Source: Chlamydiota bacterium
GTDB taxonomy: Bacteria > Chlamydiota > Chlamydiia > Chlamydiales > Parachlamydiaceae
NCBI GenBank assembly: GCA_013286075.1
Contig: JABDGJ010000011.1
Span: 1 to 27,783, forward strand
Direction of reading: 5' to 3'
DNA: 27,783 nucleotides
Shown here: piece by piece, positions 14,856 to 24,008 of the stretch
Layout of the letters: every line of letters begins with the position of its first letter
Position numbering within the stretch: position 1 is the first letter of the stretch
The notes under the pieces: generated by a model
Told to the model about the DNA's origin: nothing
What the model saw: the letters and a program-made list of their open reading frames with translations, nothing else
Databases searched by the model: none
Program-made: the position numbers and the translations under genes

Positions 14856-17800
14856 GTGTCTTCTTCTTTTATTCACTTGCGAGTGCATTCTCAATATTCT
14901 ATTTTAGACGCTTCTGCTGCGCTCTCTGATCTCGTACATCAAGCAAAACTCTACGGTATGAGTGCGATTGCCTTGACGGATCATGGAAATTTATTTGGAG
15001 CCGTTGATTTTTACAAGGAATGTGAAAAAAACTGTAAACCAATCATAGGATGCGAATTGTATGTTGCTCCTCGATCCCGGCTAGAAAAGACAAAGTTACC
15101 AGGGATGAAAGCCGCTTATCAGATTCCCCTCCTAGCAAAAAATGAGGAAGGGTATCGGCATCTGTGCACACTTTCTTCTTTGGGTTACCTAGAAGGGTTT
15201 TACTATTTTCCGAGAATCGACGAGGAATTAATCGCTCGACACTCTACCGGACTCGTATGTTTAGATGGAAGTCTGGGAACTCTTCTAGCCCACGAAATTC
15301 TACACGGCACACCAGAAACAGTCCGTCGCCACCTAGAAAAATATCATGATTTATTTGGGGATGATTATTATTTAGATGTACAACGCCATTCCATGTCAAC
15401 AGAAGACCAGCAAAACGATGGCTTACACCAAGAAGCATGGCTTGTACAGCAATACCAGGACTTCATACAACGACAACAGAAAGTCAATCAAGAGCTCACC
15501 TCCCTTGCAAAACAATACGGCATTCCTCTAGTAGCCACAAATGATGTTCATTATATTGCAAGAGAAGACTGGCGAGCACATGAAATTCTTTTGAATATTC
15601 AATCAGGAGAACCGTGCGAGTTATGGGAAAAAGATTCGACTGGTGTCTCAAAATTTCGAGTTCCTAACCCAAAAAGACAAGCATATCCCTCCCACGAATA
15701 TTACTTCAAATCACCAGAACAGATGGAAAAATTATTCTCCGATCTTCCCCATGCAATTGCAGAATCTGTAAAAATCGGAGAAAAATGTTTCTTTGAAATT
15801 GATTGCAAGACCAAATATTACCCTATCTATTTGCCTTCTGATTTGCTTCCTTCTTGCACAAAGGAACAGCAGGCAGAATCAGTTAAAAAATTTCTGTGGA
15901 AATTATGCGAAGAAGGAATTTCCCAACGGTATACTCCGGAAAGACTTGCCCATATAAAAGAAATGTATCCCGATCGAGAACCATTAGAAATAGTCCATGA
16001 AAGGCTCACATATGAAATGAGCATTATTGTTCCCAAAGGAATGAGCGACTACTTATTAATCGTGTGGGATTTTATCAATTGGGCAAAAAGAAATGGCATC
16101 TGTATGGGTCCTGGAAGAGGATCGGGGGTAGGATCCATTGTGTTATTTTTAATTGGAGTGACTGATATTGAACCATTGCGCTTTCACTTATTTTTCGAAC
16201 GTTTTATTAACCCCGAGCGGATTTCTTATCCAGATATCGACGTCGATATGTGCATGGATCGACGAGAAGATGTAATCCGATATACGTTAGAAAAATATGG
16301 AAGAGAGAACGTTGCACAAATCATTACATTCGGCACGATGAAGGCTAAAATGGCCTTAAAAGATGTGGGAAGGGTATTGAATGTCCCTTTGAGCAAAGTG
16401 AATGAAATTGCCAAATTGATTCCTGAAGATCTCAATATTACTTTAGAAAAAGCGTTGGAAAAGGATGTAGATTTGTTGCACCGATACCAAGCTGACGAAG
16501 AAGTTACCCGTCTTATCGATCTTGCGCAAAAATTGGAAGGATCGATTCGAAACACCGGAATTCACGCTGCTGGGATTATTATCAGTGGCTCTCCTCTTAT
16601 CGATCTCATTCCTATTTGTAACGCAAAAGACTCTTCTATGCCTGTCACCCAATTTTCTATGAAGCCTATCGAAGCTGTCGGTATGTTGAAAGTCGATTTT
16701 TTGGGACTTACTACGCTAACCGCTATTCAGATTTGTGTGAATTCGATTTTTGAAACAACAGGCCATACAATTGATTGGCTCAATTTGCCTTTAAACGATT
16801 TGTGCACTTTTGCGTTACTTCAGCAAGGAAAAACCATGGGAGTTTTTCAATTAGAATCGGGAGGAATGCAAGATTTAGCTCGTCAATTGCATTTAGACCG
16901 CTTCGAAGAAATTATTGCGGTAGGAGCCCTTTATCGACCAGGACCCATGGATATGATTCCCAGTTTCATTAACCGAAAACATGGGAAAGAACCGATCGAA
17001 TACGATCACCCTTGGATGAAAGAAATTTTAGCAGAAACCTATGGAATTATGGTCTACCAAGAACAGGTGATGCAAATTGCAAACAAATTAGCTAATTTTT
17101 CATTAGCGGAAGGGGATGTCCTACGAAAAGCCATGGGGAAAAAAGATATGGATCAAATGGCAAAACAAAGAGAAAAATTTCGAAAGGGAGCTTTAGAAAA
17201 TCAGATCGACGAAAAAACTTCCATGCTAATCTTTGACAAAATGGAAAAATTTGCAGCCTATGGATTTAATAAGTCCCACGCCGCTGCCTATGGCTATCTC
17301 TCCTATGTGACCGCCTATTTAAAAGCCAATTATCCAAAAGAATGGATGGCCTCCTTGATGACCTGTGCAAAAGATGATTTAACAAAAATAGCCAAATTTA
17401 TTCGAGAATGTCAGACAATGGGAATTGCTATGCTTCCTCCTGATATCAATGAGTCGGGATCAACTTTTCAATCTACCAAACAAGGAATTCGATTTGCGAT
17501 GTCCGGGATCAAAGGGATCGGAAATGGCGTTGTAGATGCCATTGTCCAAGAAAGAGAACGGAATAACAAGCCTTTTAAAGCGTTGTATGATTTCTTTAAA
17601 AGAATAGACACCAAAAAAGTGGGCAAGAAAAATGTCGAAAATTTGGTGGAAGCGGGTTGTTTTGATTATACAGGCTGGTCTCGCGATTCGCTCCTATTGT
17701 ATATCGATCCCATTTATGAAACGGTCGCTAAAGAACAAAAAGAGGAAAACCTTGGGATTCTTTCCCTTTTTTCTTTACTAGGAGATCCAAATGAAAATAA

Positions 17801-18578
17801 ATTTAATTACCCTCCTGAAGTCAAAAAAATGACTCCAAAAGAGCTGGTTTTGCGCAAAGAAAAAGAACTATTGGGCTTTTTCCTCACAGGACATCCCATG
17901 GACCAGTATTCTGACGTCTTAGACCGTTTATCGTGTATCCCACTTCGCAATATCGATTTACTCAATCATGAAACAGTATTTCGTACCGCTTTTATTGTAG
18001 AATCAGTGCAAATCCGAATTTCTTCGAAAACGCAAAAAAAGTTTGCCATTTTAATGATTAGTGATGGAATTGAAAGACAAGAACTTCCTATTTGGCCAGA
18101 CATGTATGAAGAACACGGGTCCCTTTTACAAGAAAATCAATTGCTATACGCTGTATTACAAGTTGATAAGAAAGAGGAAGAAGTGAAGCTCTCTTGTAAA
18201 TGGCTAGGCGACCTAACACAAGCAAACGATGCGATGATAGAAGCATGTGACCGAGCATATGATAGAGCTAAACATCTTTCCTCCCGATTTTTTCGGTCAT
18301 CTGCTAAGATAACCCAAGAGAAACAGGAAATCAAAAAAAGCAGCGTGAAACAACCAGACTTTATTTCCATTACACTTGATGTGAATAAGACTAGACACAG
18401 CCACATATTATCTCTAAAGCAGCTTTTTCTGGAACACCCCGGTAACCAAGCTCTTCAGTTACATTTCGGATCGATTGCTATTCTTCATATAGAAGGATCC
18501 AAGGGAGTTGAAATGAACGATATTTGTAGGAAGAAATTAAAAGATTTATCGTTTATTTTATCGATCGATGAAAATTAA
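14856..18578 (+). CDS. dnaE: DNA polymerase III alpha subunit
   Basis: 1240 residues, the usual DnaE size. It starts at GTG 14856, with AAGGA (14846-14850) five bases before. The N-terminal PHP domain begins 'FIHLRVHSQYSILDASA' and continues 'AIALTDHGNLFGAVDFY', very close to E. coli DnaE. The polymerase palm has 'GPGRGSGVGSIVLF' and the catalytic aspartates in 'YPDIDVDMCMDRRE' (Asp460, Asp462, with Asp464 next). The fingers include 'RPGPMDMIPSFINRKHG' and 'YGFNKSHAAAYGYLSYVTAY'. A helix-hairpin-helix ('MSGIKGIGNGVVDAIV') and an OB fold (about 1040-1110) follow. It is the replicative polymerase. In Chlamydia I recall dnaE following uhpC, as here. The next gene, parE, begins 23 bases later. 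Confidence 0.98.
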   Translation: MSSSFIHLRVHSQYSILDASAALSDLVHQAKLYGMSAIALTDHGNLFGAVDFYKECEKNCKPIIGCELYVAPRSRLEKTKLPGMKAAYQIPLLAKNEEGYRHLCTLSSLGYLEGFYYFPRIDEELIARHSTGLVCLDGSLGTLLAHEILHGTPETVRRHLEKYHDLFGDDYYLDVQRHSMSTEDQQNDGLHQEAWLVQQYQDFIQRQQKVNQELTSLAKQYGIPLVATNDVHYIAREDWRAHEILLNIQSGEPCELWEKDSTGVSKFRVPNPKRQAYPSHEYYFKSPEQMEKLFSDLPHAIAESVKIGEKCFFEIDCKTKYYPIYLPSDLLPSCTKEQQAESVKKFLWKLCEEGISQRYTPERLAHIKEMYPDREPLEIVHERLTYEMSIIVPKGMSDYLLIVWDFINWAKRNGICMGPGRGSGVGSIVLFLIGVTDIEPLRFHLFFERFINPERISYPDIDVDMCMDRREDVIRYTLEKYGRENVAQIITFGTMKAKMALKDVGRVLNVPLSKVNEIAKLIPEDLNITLEKALEKDVDLLHRYQADEEVTRLIDLAQKLEGSIRNTGIHAAGIIISGSPLIDLIPICNAKDSSMPVTQFSMKPIEAVGMLKVDFLGLTTLTAIQICVNSIFETTGHTIDWLNLPLNDLCTFALLQQGKTMGVFQLESGGMQDLARQLHLDRFEEIIAVGALYRPGPMDMIPSFINRKHGKEPIEYDHPWMKEILAETYGIMVYQEQVMQIANKLANFSLAEGDVLRKAMGKKDMDQMAKQREKFRKGALENQIDEKTSMLIFDKMEKFAAYGFNKSHAAAYGYLSYVTAYLKANYPKEWMASLMTCAKDDLTKIAKFIRECQTMGIAMLPPDINESGSTFQSTKQGIRFAMSGIKGIGNGVVDAIVQERERNNKPFKALYDFFKRIDTKKVGKKNVENLVEAGCFDYTGWSRDSLLLYIDPIYETVAKEQKEENLGILSLFSLLGDPNENKFNYPPEVKKMTPKELVLRKEKELLGFFLTGHPMDQYSDVLDRLSCIPLRNIDLLNHETVFRTAFIVESVQIRISSKTQKKFAILMISDGIERQELPIWPDMYEEHGSLLQENQLLYAVLQVDKKEEEVKLSCKWLGDLTQANDAMIEACDRAYDRAKHLSSRFFRSSAKITQEKQEIKKSSVKQPDFISITLDVNKTRHSHILSLKQLFLEHPGNQALQLHFGSIAILHIEGSKGVEMNDICRKKLKDLSFILSIDEN

Positions 18579-18601
18579 TCGACAATACGGATCATAAAAG
18601 T

Positions 18602-20407
18602 ATGGTAGCAAAACAATACGATGAAAGTACGGTACAAACACTAGACCCTCTTGCCCACATCCGTTTGCGCTCCGGGATGTATATTGGTCGCCTAGGAGAT
18701 GGCTCCCATTATGATGACGGTATCTATATCATGCTAAAGGAAGTAATCGACAATAGCGTGGATGAATTCATCATGAAGTATGGAAAGAAAATCCTGATTT
18801 CTGTCGACGCAGCGGCTGGGTGTGTTTCTATACGCGATTTTGGTCGAGGAATTCCCCTTGGAAAAGTAATTGAATGTGTAAGTCAAATGAATACCGGGGC
18901 AAAATATAATGATGATGTTTTTCAATTTTCTGTTGGACTTAATGGGGTAGGAACAAAAGCTGTCAACGCCCTTTCAAGTTACTTTCTTGTAAGAAGTTAT
19001 AGAGATGGGTCTTATTTAGAAGCACATTTTAACCAGGGAAAACTGAAAGAAAAAAAAGAAGGGAAGACAAAAGAACCGAATGGGACTTATGTAGAATTTA
19101 TTCCAGACAAAGAAATTTTCAAAAAATTTCGCTTTCAAAAAGAGTTTATTCTCAAAAGACTTTGGTATTATGCCTATCTCAATGCAGGACTCATTCTAGA
19201 ATTCAACGGGGAAATCATCCAATCTGAGAATGGGTTATTAGATCTTTTAAATACAGAAGTCATAGAAGACAAACTCTATGAGCCTCTGCACTATCGAGGA
19301 GCTCATCTAGAGTTTGCTTTTCTCCATACACAAAGTTACGGCGAAAATTATTTTTCCTTTGTCAATGGACAATATACCTCTGATGGAGGGACTCATTTAT
19401 CAGGATTTAGGGAGGGTATTCTCAAAGGGATTAACGAATTTTCTAAGAAAAACTTCCAAGGAGTAGATGTTCGTGAAGGAGTTGTCGGAACAATTTTAAT
19501 TCGAGTCAAAGACCCTATTTTTGAATCACAAACAAAAAATAAATTAGGCAACACCGAAATCCGCGCTCTTATCACGCAAGAAGTCAAAGAAGCGGTTGTC
19601 ACTCTCTTGCATCAACATCCGAATACAGCGAATCAGATCATCGATCGAATTGTTTTTAATGAAAAACTTCGCCGGGAACTCGCTGCTGTCAAAAAGGAAG
19701 CAAAAGAAAAACAGAAAAAAATTTCCTTCAAAATTCCAAAACTCCGGGATTGTAAATTTCACTGTAATGAGGATGCAGAAGGAGAAAATACGATGATTTT
19801 TCTTACTGAGGGTGATTCGGCAAGCGCTTCGATTGTAGCCTCTAGAAATCCATTAACACAGGCTGTTTTTTCATTGCGTGGTAAACCTTTAAACGTTTTT
19901 GGAATGAAGCTTGATCAATTATATAAAAACGAAGAAATGTATAATTTGATGAGCGCTCTCAATATTGAAGAAGAAATTTCTAACCTTCGCTACAACAAGG
20001 TGATCTTAGCGACGGATGCCGACATCGATGGGATGCACATTCGAAATTTGTTAATTACCTTTTTTTTAACCTATTTTGAGGGACTTGTATTAAATGGACA
20101 TCTGTACATCTTAGAGACTCCCCTATTCAAAGTTCGAAATAAAGACCACACAATATACTGTTATTCAGAGGAAGAAAAAAAAATCGCCATTTCATCCTTA
20201 AAAAAAGGGGTGGAAGTAACCCGTTTTAAGGGCCTCGGAGAAATTTCCCCTCATGAATTTAAGCAATTTATCGGAGAAGATATTCGACTGACTCACGTAA
20301 CGATCCATTCCTTTTCTGATGTAAAACCCACCCTTCAATTTTATATGGGAAAAAATACACCCGAAAGAAAGCAATTTATCATGAATAACTTAATAAACGA
20401 ATCATGA
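18602..20407 (+). CDS. parE: Topoisomerase IV subunit B (chlamydial GyrB_2)
   Basis: 601 residues, shorter than GyrB and typical of ParE. The GHKL ATPase domain shows 'LKEVIDNSVDEF' (45-56, with catalytic Glu47 and Mg-binding Asn51), 'DFGRGIP' (79-85) and 'GLNGVGTKAVNALS' (112-125). The TOPRIM domain has 'FLTEGDSASASI' and 'ILATDADIDGMHIRNLL', and the end carries 'RFKGLGEISPHEF'. It pairs with the next gene as an A2B2 enzyme that separates replicated chromosomes with ATP. It overlaps parC by four bases (ATGA), so the two are translationally coupled. Chlamydial genomes annotate this second pair as gyrB_2/gyrA_2; I assign it to topoisomerase IV from size and pairing. Confidence 0.93.
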   Translation: MVAKQYDESTVQTLDPLAHIRLRSGMYIGRLGDGSHYDDGIYIMLKEVIDNSVDEFIMKYGKKILISVDAAAGCVSIRDFGRGIPLGKVIECVSQMNTGAKYNDDVFQFSVGLNGVGTKAVNALSSYFLVRSYRDGSYLEAHFNQGKLKEKKEGKTKEPNGTYVEFIPDKEIFKKFRFQKEFILKRLWYYAYLNAGLILEFNGEIIQSENGLLDLLNTEVIEDKLYEPLHYRGAHLEFAFLHTQSYGENYFSFVNGQYTSDGGTHLSGFREGILKGINEFSKKNFQGVDVREGVVGTILIRVKDPIFESQTKNKLGNTEIRALITQEVKEAVVTLLHQHPNTANQIIDRIVFNEKLRRELAAVKKEAKEKQKKISFKIPKLRDCKFHCNEDAEGENTMIFLTEGDSASASIVASRNPLTQAVFSLRGKPLNVFGMKLDQLYKNEEMYNLMSALNIEEEISNLRYNKVILATDADIDGMHIRNLLITFFLTYFEGLVLNGHLYILETPLFKVRNKDHTIYCYSEEEKKIAISSLKKGVEVTRFKGLGEISPHEFKQFIGEDIRLTHVTIHSFSDVKPTLQFYMGKNTPERKQFIMNNLINES

Positions 20408-22335
20408 AGAATACAGAAGATACTAAAACACCTGAAGATATCAAAACACTCATGAAAGAGCATTACATTAAGTATGCCTCTTACGTGATTTTGGATCGAG
20501 CCATTCCCGATGTCATCGATGGTTTGAAACCGGTACAGCGACGCATTCTATACATTTTATGGTTAATGCATGATGGAAAATTACACAAAGTGGCCAATGT
20601 AGCTGGACAGACAATGGCTCTTCATCCTCATGGAGACGCCCCTATCACAGAAGCTCTCATCAATATCGCAAATAAAGGGTATTTGCTTGATACCCAAGGA
20701 AATTTCGGAAATCTATTTACCGGAGACCCGGCTGCAGCTGCTAGATATATTGAAACTCGCCTTAGTCCTTTGGCGAAAGAAACCATGTTTAATCCCGATC
20801 TTACTCCCCTCCAAGGCTCATATGATGGCCGGCAGCAAGAGCCTCTCCATCTACCAGCTAAAATTCCGGTTGTTCTTCTGCAAGGAGTAGATGGAATTGC
20901 TGTGGGAATGTCCACTCATATTTTTCCTCATAACTTCACTGAATTATTGCGAGCAGAAATAGCCATTCTTGAAGGAAAATCATTCACTATTTTACCCGAC
21001 TTTCCTACTGGCGGCATTATGGACGCTTCCCAATACGATAAAGGGAAGGGTAAAATTACATTGCGAGCAAAAATTGAAATTCAAGACCCCAAAACTCTTA
21101 TCATTAAAGAAATTTGCTATGGAACGACTACAGAATCTCTCATCCGATCCATTGACGAGGCAGCTAAAAAAGGGAAAATAAAAATTGATTCCATTCACGA
21201 TTATACTGCAGAAAAAGTAGAAATTGAAATCAAAATGTCGAGAGGCCATTACGCTGAAGATATAATCAAGGCCTTATATGCCTATACGGAGTGCGAAATC
21301 AGCCTCCATTCGCAAATCATCGTTATTAGGGACAACTTGCCCTGGGAAGCAACAACCGAAGAAATTCTCTACTACCACACCGATCTTTTACAAACATATT
21401 TGCGAAGAGAATTGGAAATTGAACGAGAAAGAATCCTTGAAAAAATATTCGAAAAATCACTGGAACAAATTTTCATTGAAAATCGACTGTATAAGAAAAT
21501 TGAGAACATAGAGACCTATGACCTTATTCACGAAACAGTCGCCAAAAGCCTAATTCCTTTTCATAAAACACTTCTTCGAGAACCTACCCATGAAGATCGA
21601 GAAAGACTCCTAAATATCCCAATTCGAAGGATTTCCCGATTTGATAGCTCTAAAAATGAAGAAGAGATTCTTTCCTATAGGAAACAATTAGAATACTTAG
21701 AAAAAGAACTCAAAAACATCAAAAAAGTATCTATTCGGTATCTTGAAGGACTTCTCAAAAAATACGGAAAAGATCATCCCCGTCGGACGAAAACACAGCT
21801 CCTTGAACAAGTCGACATGCGCGCCATGGAAACGAAACAAATCAAAGTGGGATTTGATGCAGAGACTGGGTTCTTAGGAACGAAAGTTGTCAGTGATCAC
21901 ATGATTGAATGCACCAATTTTGACAAACTTCTGGTGATGTATAAAGACGGCACTTACATGGTCATCTCAGTGCCAGAAAAACAATATGTGCATCGAGAAG
22001 AAAATACAGTCATATTTGTTGGAGTTGCTGACAAAAAAACAATGATTTCCGTAATCTATTGCGATCCAAAAACAAAATTAGCTTACGGAAAACGGTTTAT
22101 CATTGAAAAATTCATTTTAGAAAAAAATTATCGATTCTTAGAAGAAGGGATGAGACTCGAATATATTTCTACAGCTCCTGCTGATCGAATTGAGCTACAA
22201 CTCATCCCTAAACCAAAACAAAAAATCAAAAGTCAAATGATTGAGATTCAGAAAATTCCTCTTAAAGGGGTAACAAGCAAGGGAATTCGACTCAGTCCTC
22301 GGGAAGTCAAAAAACTCCACATAAAGAATGGGTAA
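20404..22335 (+). CDS. parC: Topoisomerase IV subunit A (chlamydial GyrA_2)
   Basis: 643 residues, well short of GyrA (~830). The breakage-reunion domain is complete and the C-terminal beta-propeller is reduced to about 150 residues ('DKLLVMYKDGTYMVISVPEK', 'FIIEKFILEKNYRFLEEGMR'). No GyrA-box is visible, which fits ParC. The catalytic tyrosine is Tyr115 in 'GDPAAAARYIETRLS', and 'LKPVQRRIL' (41-49) is the usual DNA-gate motif. In the quinolone-resistance region, 'HPHGDAPITEAL' has Ala79 where E. coli ParC has Ser80 and Glu83 where it has Glu84. It starts by a four-base overlap with parE. Confidence 0.93.
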   Translation: MKNTEDTKTPEDIKTLMKEHYIKYASYVILDRAIPDVIDGLKPVQRRILYILWLMHDGKLHKVANVAGQTMALHPHGDAPITEALINIANKGYLLDTQGNFGNLFTGDPAAAARYIETRLSPLAKETMFNPDLTPLQGSYDGRQQEPLHLPAKIPVVLLQGVDGIAVGMSTHIFPHNFTELLRAEIAILEGKSFTILPDFPTGGIMDASQYDKGKGKITLRAKIEIQDPKTLIIKEICYGTTTESLIRSIDEAAKKGKIKIDSIHDYTAEKVEIEIKMSRGHYAEDIIKALYAYTECEISLHSQIIVIRDNLPWEATTEEILYYHTDLLQTYLRRELEIERERILEKIFEKSLEQIFIENRLYKKIENIETYDLIHETVAKSLIPFHKTLLREPTHEDRERLLNIPIRRISRFDSSKNEEEILSYRKQLEYLEKELKNIKKVSIRYLEGLLKKYGKDHPRRTKTQLLEQVDMRAMETKQIKVGFDAETGFLGTKVVSDHMIECTNFDKLLVMYKDGTYMVISVPEKQYVHREENTVIFVGVADKKTMISVIYCDPKTKLAYGKRFIIEKFILEKNYRFLEEGMRLEYISTAPADRIELQLIPKPKQKIKSQMIEIQKIPLKGVTSKGIRLSPREVKKLHIKNG

Positions 22336-22370
22336 AGATTTTATTATTATAAAACAAAGAAAAGGATAAA

Positions 22371-22399
22371 TTGTTTTATTATTCTTTTTTTGGTAAAAT
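22371..22399 (+). promoter_or_regulatory. Possible promoter of the small protein-rluD pair
   Basis: TTGTTT (22371-22376), a 17-base spacer and TAAAAT (22394-22399, 5 of 6 to the -10 box). The surroundings are very AT-rich, so chance matches are easy. A GAGGG ribosome-binding site (22416-22420) lies 8 bases before the ATG at 22429. Confidence 0.4.
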
Positions 22400-22428
22400 A
22401 ATAATAGATCTAATAGAGGGATACTACA

Positions 22429-22692
22429 ATGAATGAATTAAATCCATCTGCCCAAATTGCTGGGCAAAATGCACTTCCTGAGCCTTCTTCAACAGAAGTC
22501 AGAACAACAGGTTCTTCTGGCAGCTCTGGGAGCGGTAAGTCAGGTACAGTGCAGAATATGAGCCAACTAAAAGAACAAGAACCCGAACTCTATCACGAAA
22601 TGATGTTGGCCATGGCGCAACAAATATGCGATCAGTCAAGAAAACACGATGAAGAACTGAGGAGAATCATTCACGAAGGCCAGCAACAATAA
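22429..22692 (+). CDS. Small conserved chlamydial protein (CT659-like), function unknown
   Basis: 87 residues with a good ribosome-binding site (GAGGG at 22416-22420). The first 45 residues are flexible and rich in Ser, Gly and Pro ('TTGSSGSSGSGKSG'). The rest is one amphipathic, charged helix ('EPELYHEMMLAMAQQICDQS', then 'EELRRIIHEG'), likely an oligomerising or partner-binding segment. In C. trachomatis a small hypothetical gene, CT659, sits between gyrA_2 and rluD, and this gene occupies the same place; the match is by position and size, not by an alignment. The stop lies 9 bases before the rluD start, so cotranscription is expected. Confidence 0.75.
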   Translation: MNELNPSAQIAGQNALPEPSSTEVRTTGSSGSSGSGKSGTVQNMSQLKEQEPELYHEMMLAMAQQICDQSRKHDEELRRIIHEGQQQ

Positions 22693-22701
22693 ATTCTATC
22701 C

Positions 22702-23616
22702 ATGACTGAAAATATTGATTTTCTTCTAGTCACAGAGGAAGAAAGAGGTGAGCGACTCGATAAAGTTTTAGCTTCTCGATTCAAGGAAAAATATTCCCGC
22801 ACTTATTTTCAACAATTAATCAACGCGGATCTTGTCTTAGTCAATGGGCTTCCTGCTCAAAAAAGAATACAATTGGAAGCAGAGGATGAGATTGAAATCC
22901 AATTTACAACTCTTCCCACCGATATTTCCCTTACACCAGAACCAATTCCTTTGTCGATTCTCTATGAAGACTCTCATCTTCTTGTCATCAATAAACCAGC
23001 TGGAATGGTCGTTCATCCAGCTCCCGGTAATTGGAATCACACCTTTGTCAATGCCCTTCTGCATCACTGTAAGACTTTTCCTATCGAAAAATCGACTCGG
23101 CCAGGTATTGTTCATCGAATTGATAAAGATACTTCAGGAGTGCTGTTAGCTGCAAAAACTCTAGAAGCACAATACAAACTAATCGATCTCTTTTCTCGTA
23201 GACTGGTAGAAAAAGAATACCTTGCTATTTGTATTGGAAAAGGAGTAGATGGGACAATTGATGCCCCTATTGGACGCCATCCCATCCATAGAAAACAAAT
23301 GGCTGTTGTTTCTAATGGAAAACAAGCAATCACTCATTGCAGTCTAATCGGTTGGAATGGAAAACTAAGCCTTGTCAATATAAAGATAGCCACAGGTCGA
23401 ACCCACCAAATTCGAGTTCATCTCAAATATAAAAATACACCCGTTTTGGGAGATCCACTGTATGGAAATTCTTCGTTCAACCAATCCTATTCTACACAAC
23501 GCCAACTTCTCCATGCGAGAAGAGTAGCTATTCATCACCCCATTACTGGTGAGTTTCTCGAGTTTTTTGCTCCTATTCCTTGCGATATGCAAAAAATCAT
23601 CGATACAATTCTTTAG
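22702..23616 (+). CDS. rluD: RluD-type 23S rRNA pseudouridine synthase
   Basis: 304 residues. An N-terminal S4 RNA-binding domain (about 17-72, 'ERLDKVLASRFKEKYSRTYF') is followed by the RluA/RluD catalytic domain, with 'LLVINKPAGMVVHPAPGN' (93-110), the catalytic motif 'RPGIVHRIDKDTSGVLLAAK' (133-152, nucleophile Asp141) and 'TGRTHQIRVHLKY' near the C-terminus. The S4 domain and size fit RluD (E. coli U1911/1915/1917 of helix 69) better than RluA, which lacks S4; RluC is the alternative. Its neighbours parC and the small protein match the Chlamydia order CT660-CT658. Confidence 0.93.
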   Translation: MTENIDFLLVTEEERGERLDKVLASRFKEKYSRTYFQQLINADLVLVNGLPAQKRIQLEAEDEIEIQFTTLPTDISLTPEPIPLSILYEDSHLLVINKPAGMVVHPAPGNWNHTFVNALLHHCKTFPIEKSTRPGIVHRIDKDTSGVLLAAKTLEAQYKLIDLFSRRLVEKEYLAICIGKGVDGTIDAPIGRHPIHRKQMAVVSNGKQAITHCSLIGWNGKLSLVNIKIATGRTHQIRVHLKYKNTPVLGDPLYGNSSFNQSYSTQRQLLHARRVAIHHPITGEFLEFFAPIPCDMQKIIDTIL

Positions 23617-23722
23617 CATTGAATTTTATCTTTTCTTTGTTTATAAATAATCACACAACAGCAATGTTCATCTATTGCTCGCGACGTCGAAATTCAAACT
23701 ATCTATTTCAAAGGATCGCTTT

Positions 23723-23971
23723 ATGAAAGAATTCGTAGCTTATATCGTCAAAAATTTGGTTGATCACCCCGATAAAGTAAAGATCAATGAGATTGGCGGA
23801 ACTTTAACATTGATTATCGAACTTTCTGTTGAAAAATCCGATATCGGAAAAATCATCGGCAAAAAAGGGAAAACAATTAACGCAATTCGGACACTTTTGA
23901 TGTCTGTTGCAAGCCGAAATGGAATTCGGGTAAGTCTAGAAATTTTAGAAGAAAATGCCAAAGCAGAATAA
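23723..23971 (+). CDS. khpA: KhpA-type KH-domain RNA-binding protein
   Basis: Start chosen at the ATG at 23723 because AAAGGA (23710-23715) precedes it and the 82-residue product then matches the compact KhpA/YlqC family (about 75-85); the frame also opens at an upstream TTG at 23675. The single KH domain has 'IGKIIGKKGKTINAIRTLL' (41-59), with the GxxG loop GKKG at 46-49. KhpA binds RNA, often with KhpB, and affects cell elongation and small-RNA networks in Firmicutes; its role in chlamydiae is not known to me. It converges on the DHH-like gene 37 bases on. Confidence 0.88.
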   Translation: MKEFVAYIVKNLVDHPDKVKINEIGGTLTLIIELSVEKSDIGKIIGKKGKTINAIRTLLMSVASRNGIRVSLEILEENAKAE

Positions 23972-24008
23972 CAGTCTCTAAGGGACAGCAAGGGCTAATA
24001 GATTACTT

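Noticed and set aside
20628..20915. 95-residue minus-strand frame over parC
   Set aside because: It is antisense to the catalytic-tyrosine region of parC, whose protein sequence fully explains the base pattern.
23972..24008. Terminator between khpA and the DHH-like gene
   Set aside because: Only a weak GTCTC/GGGAC stem with a G-T pair is present, not enough to call.
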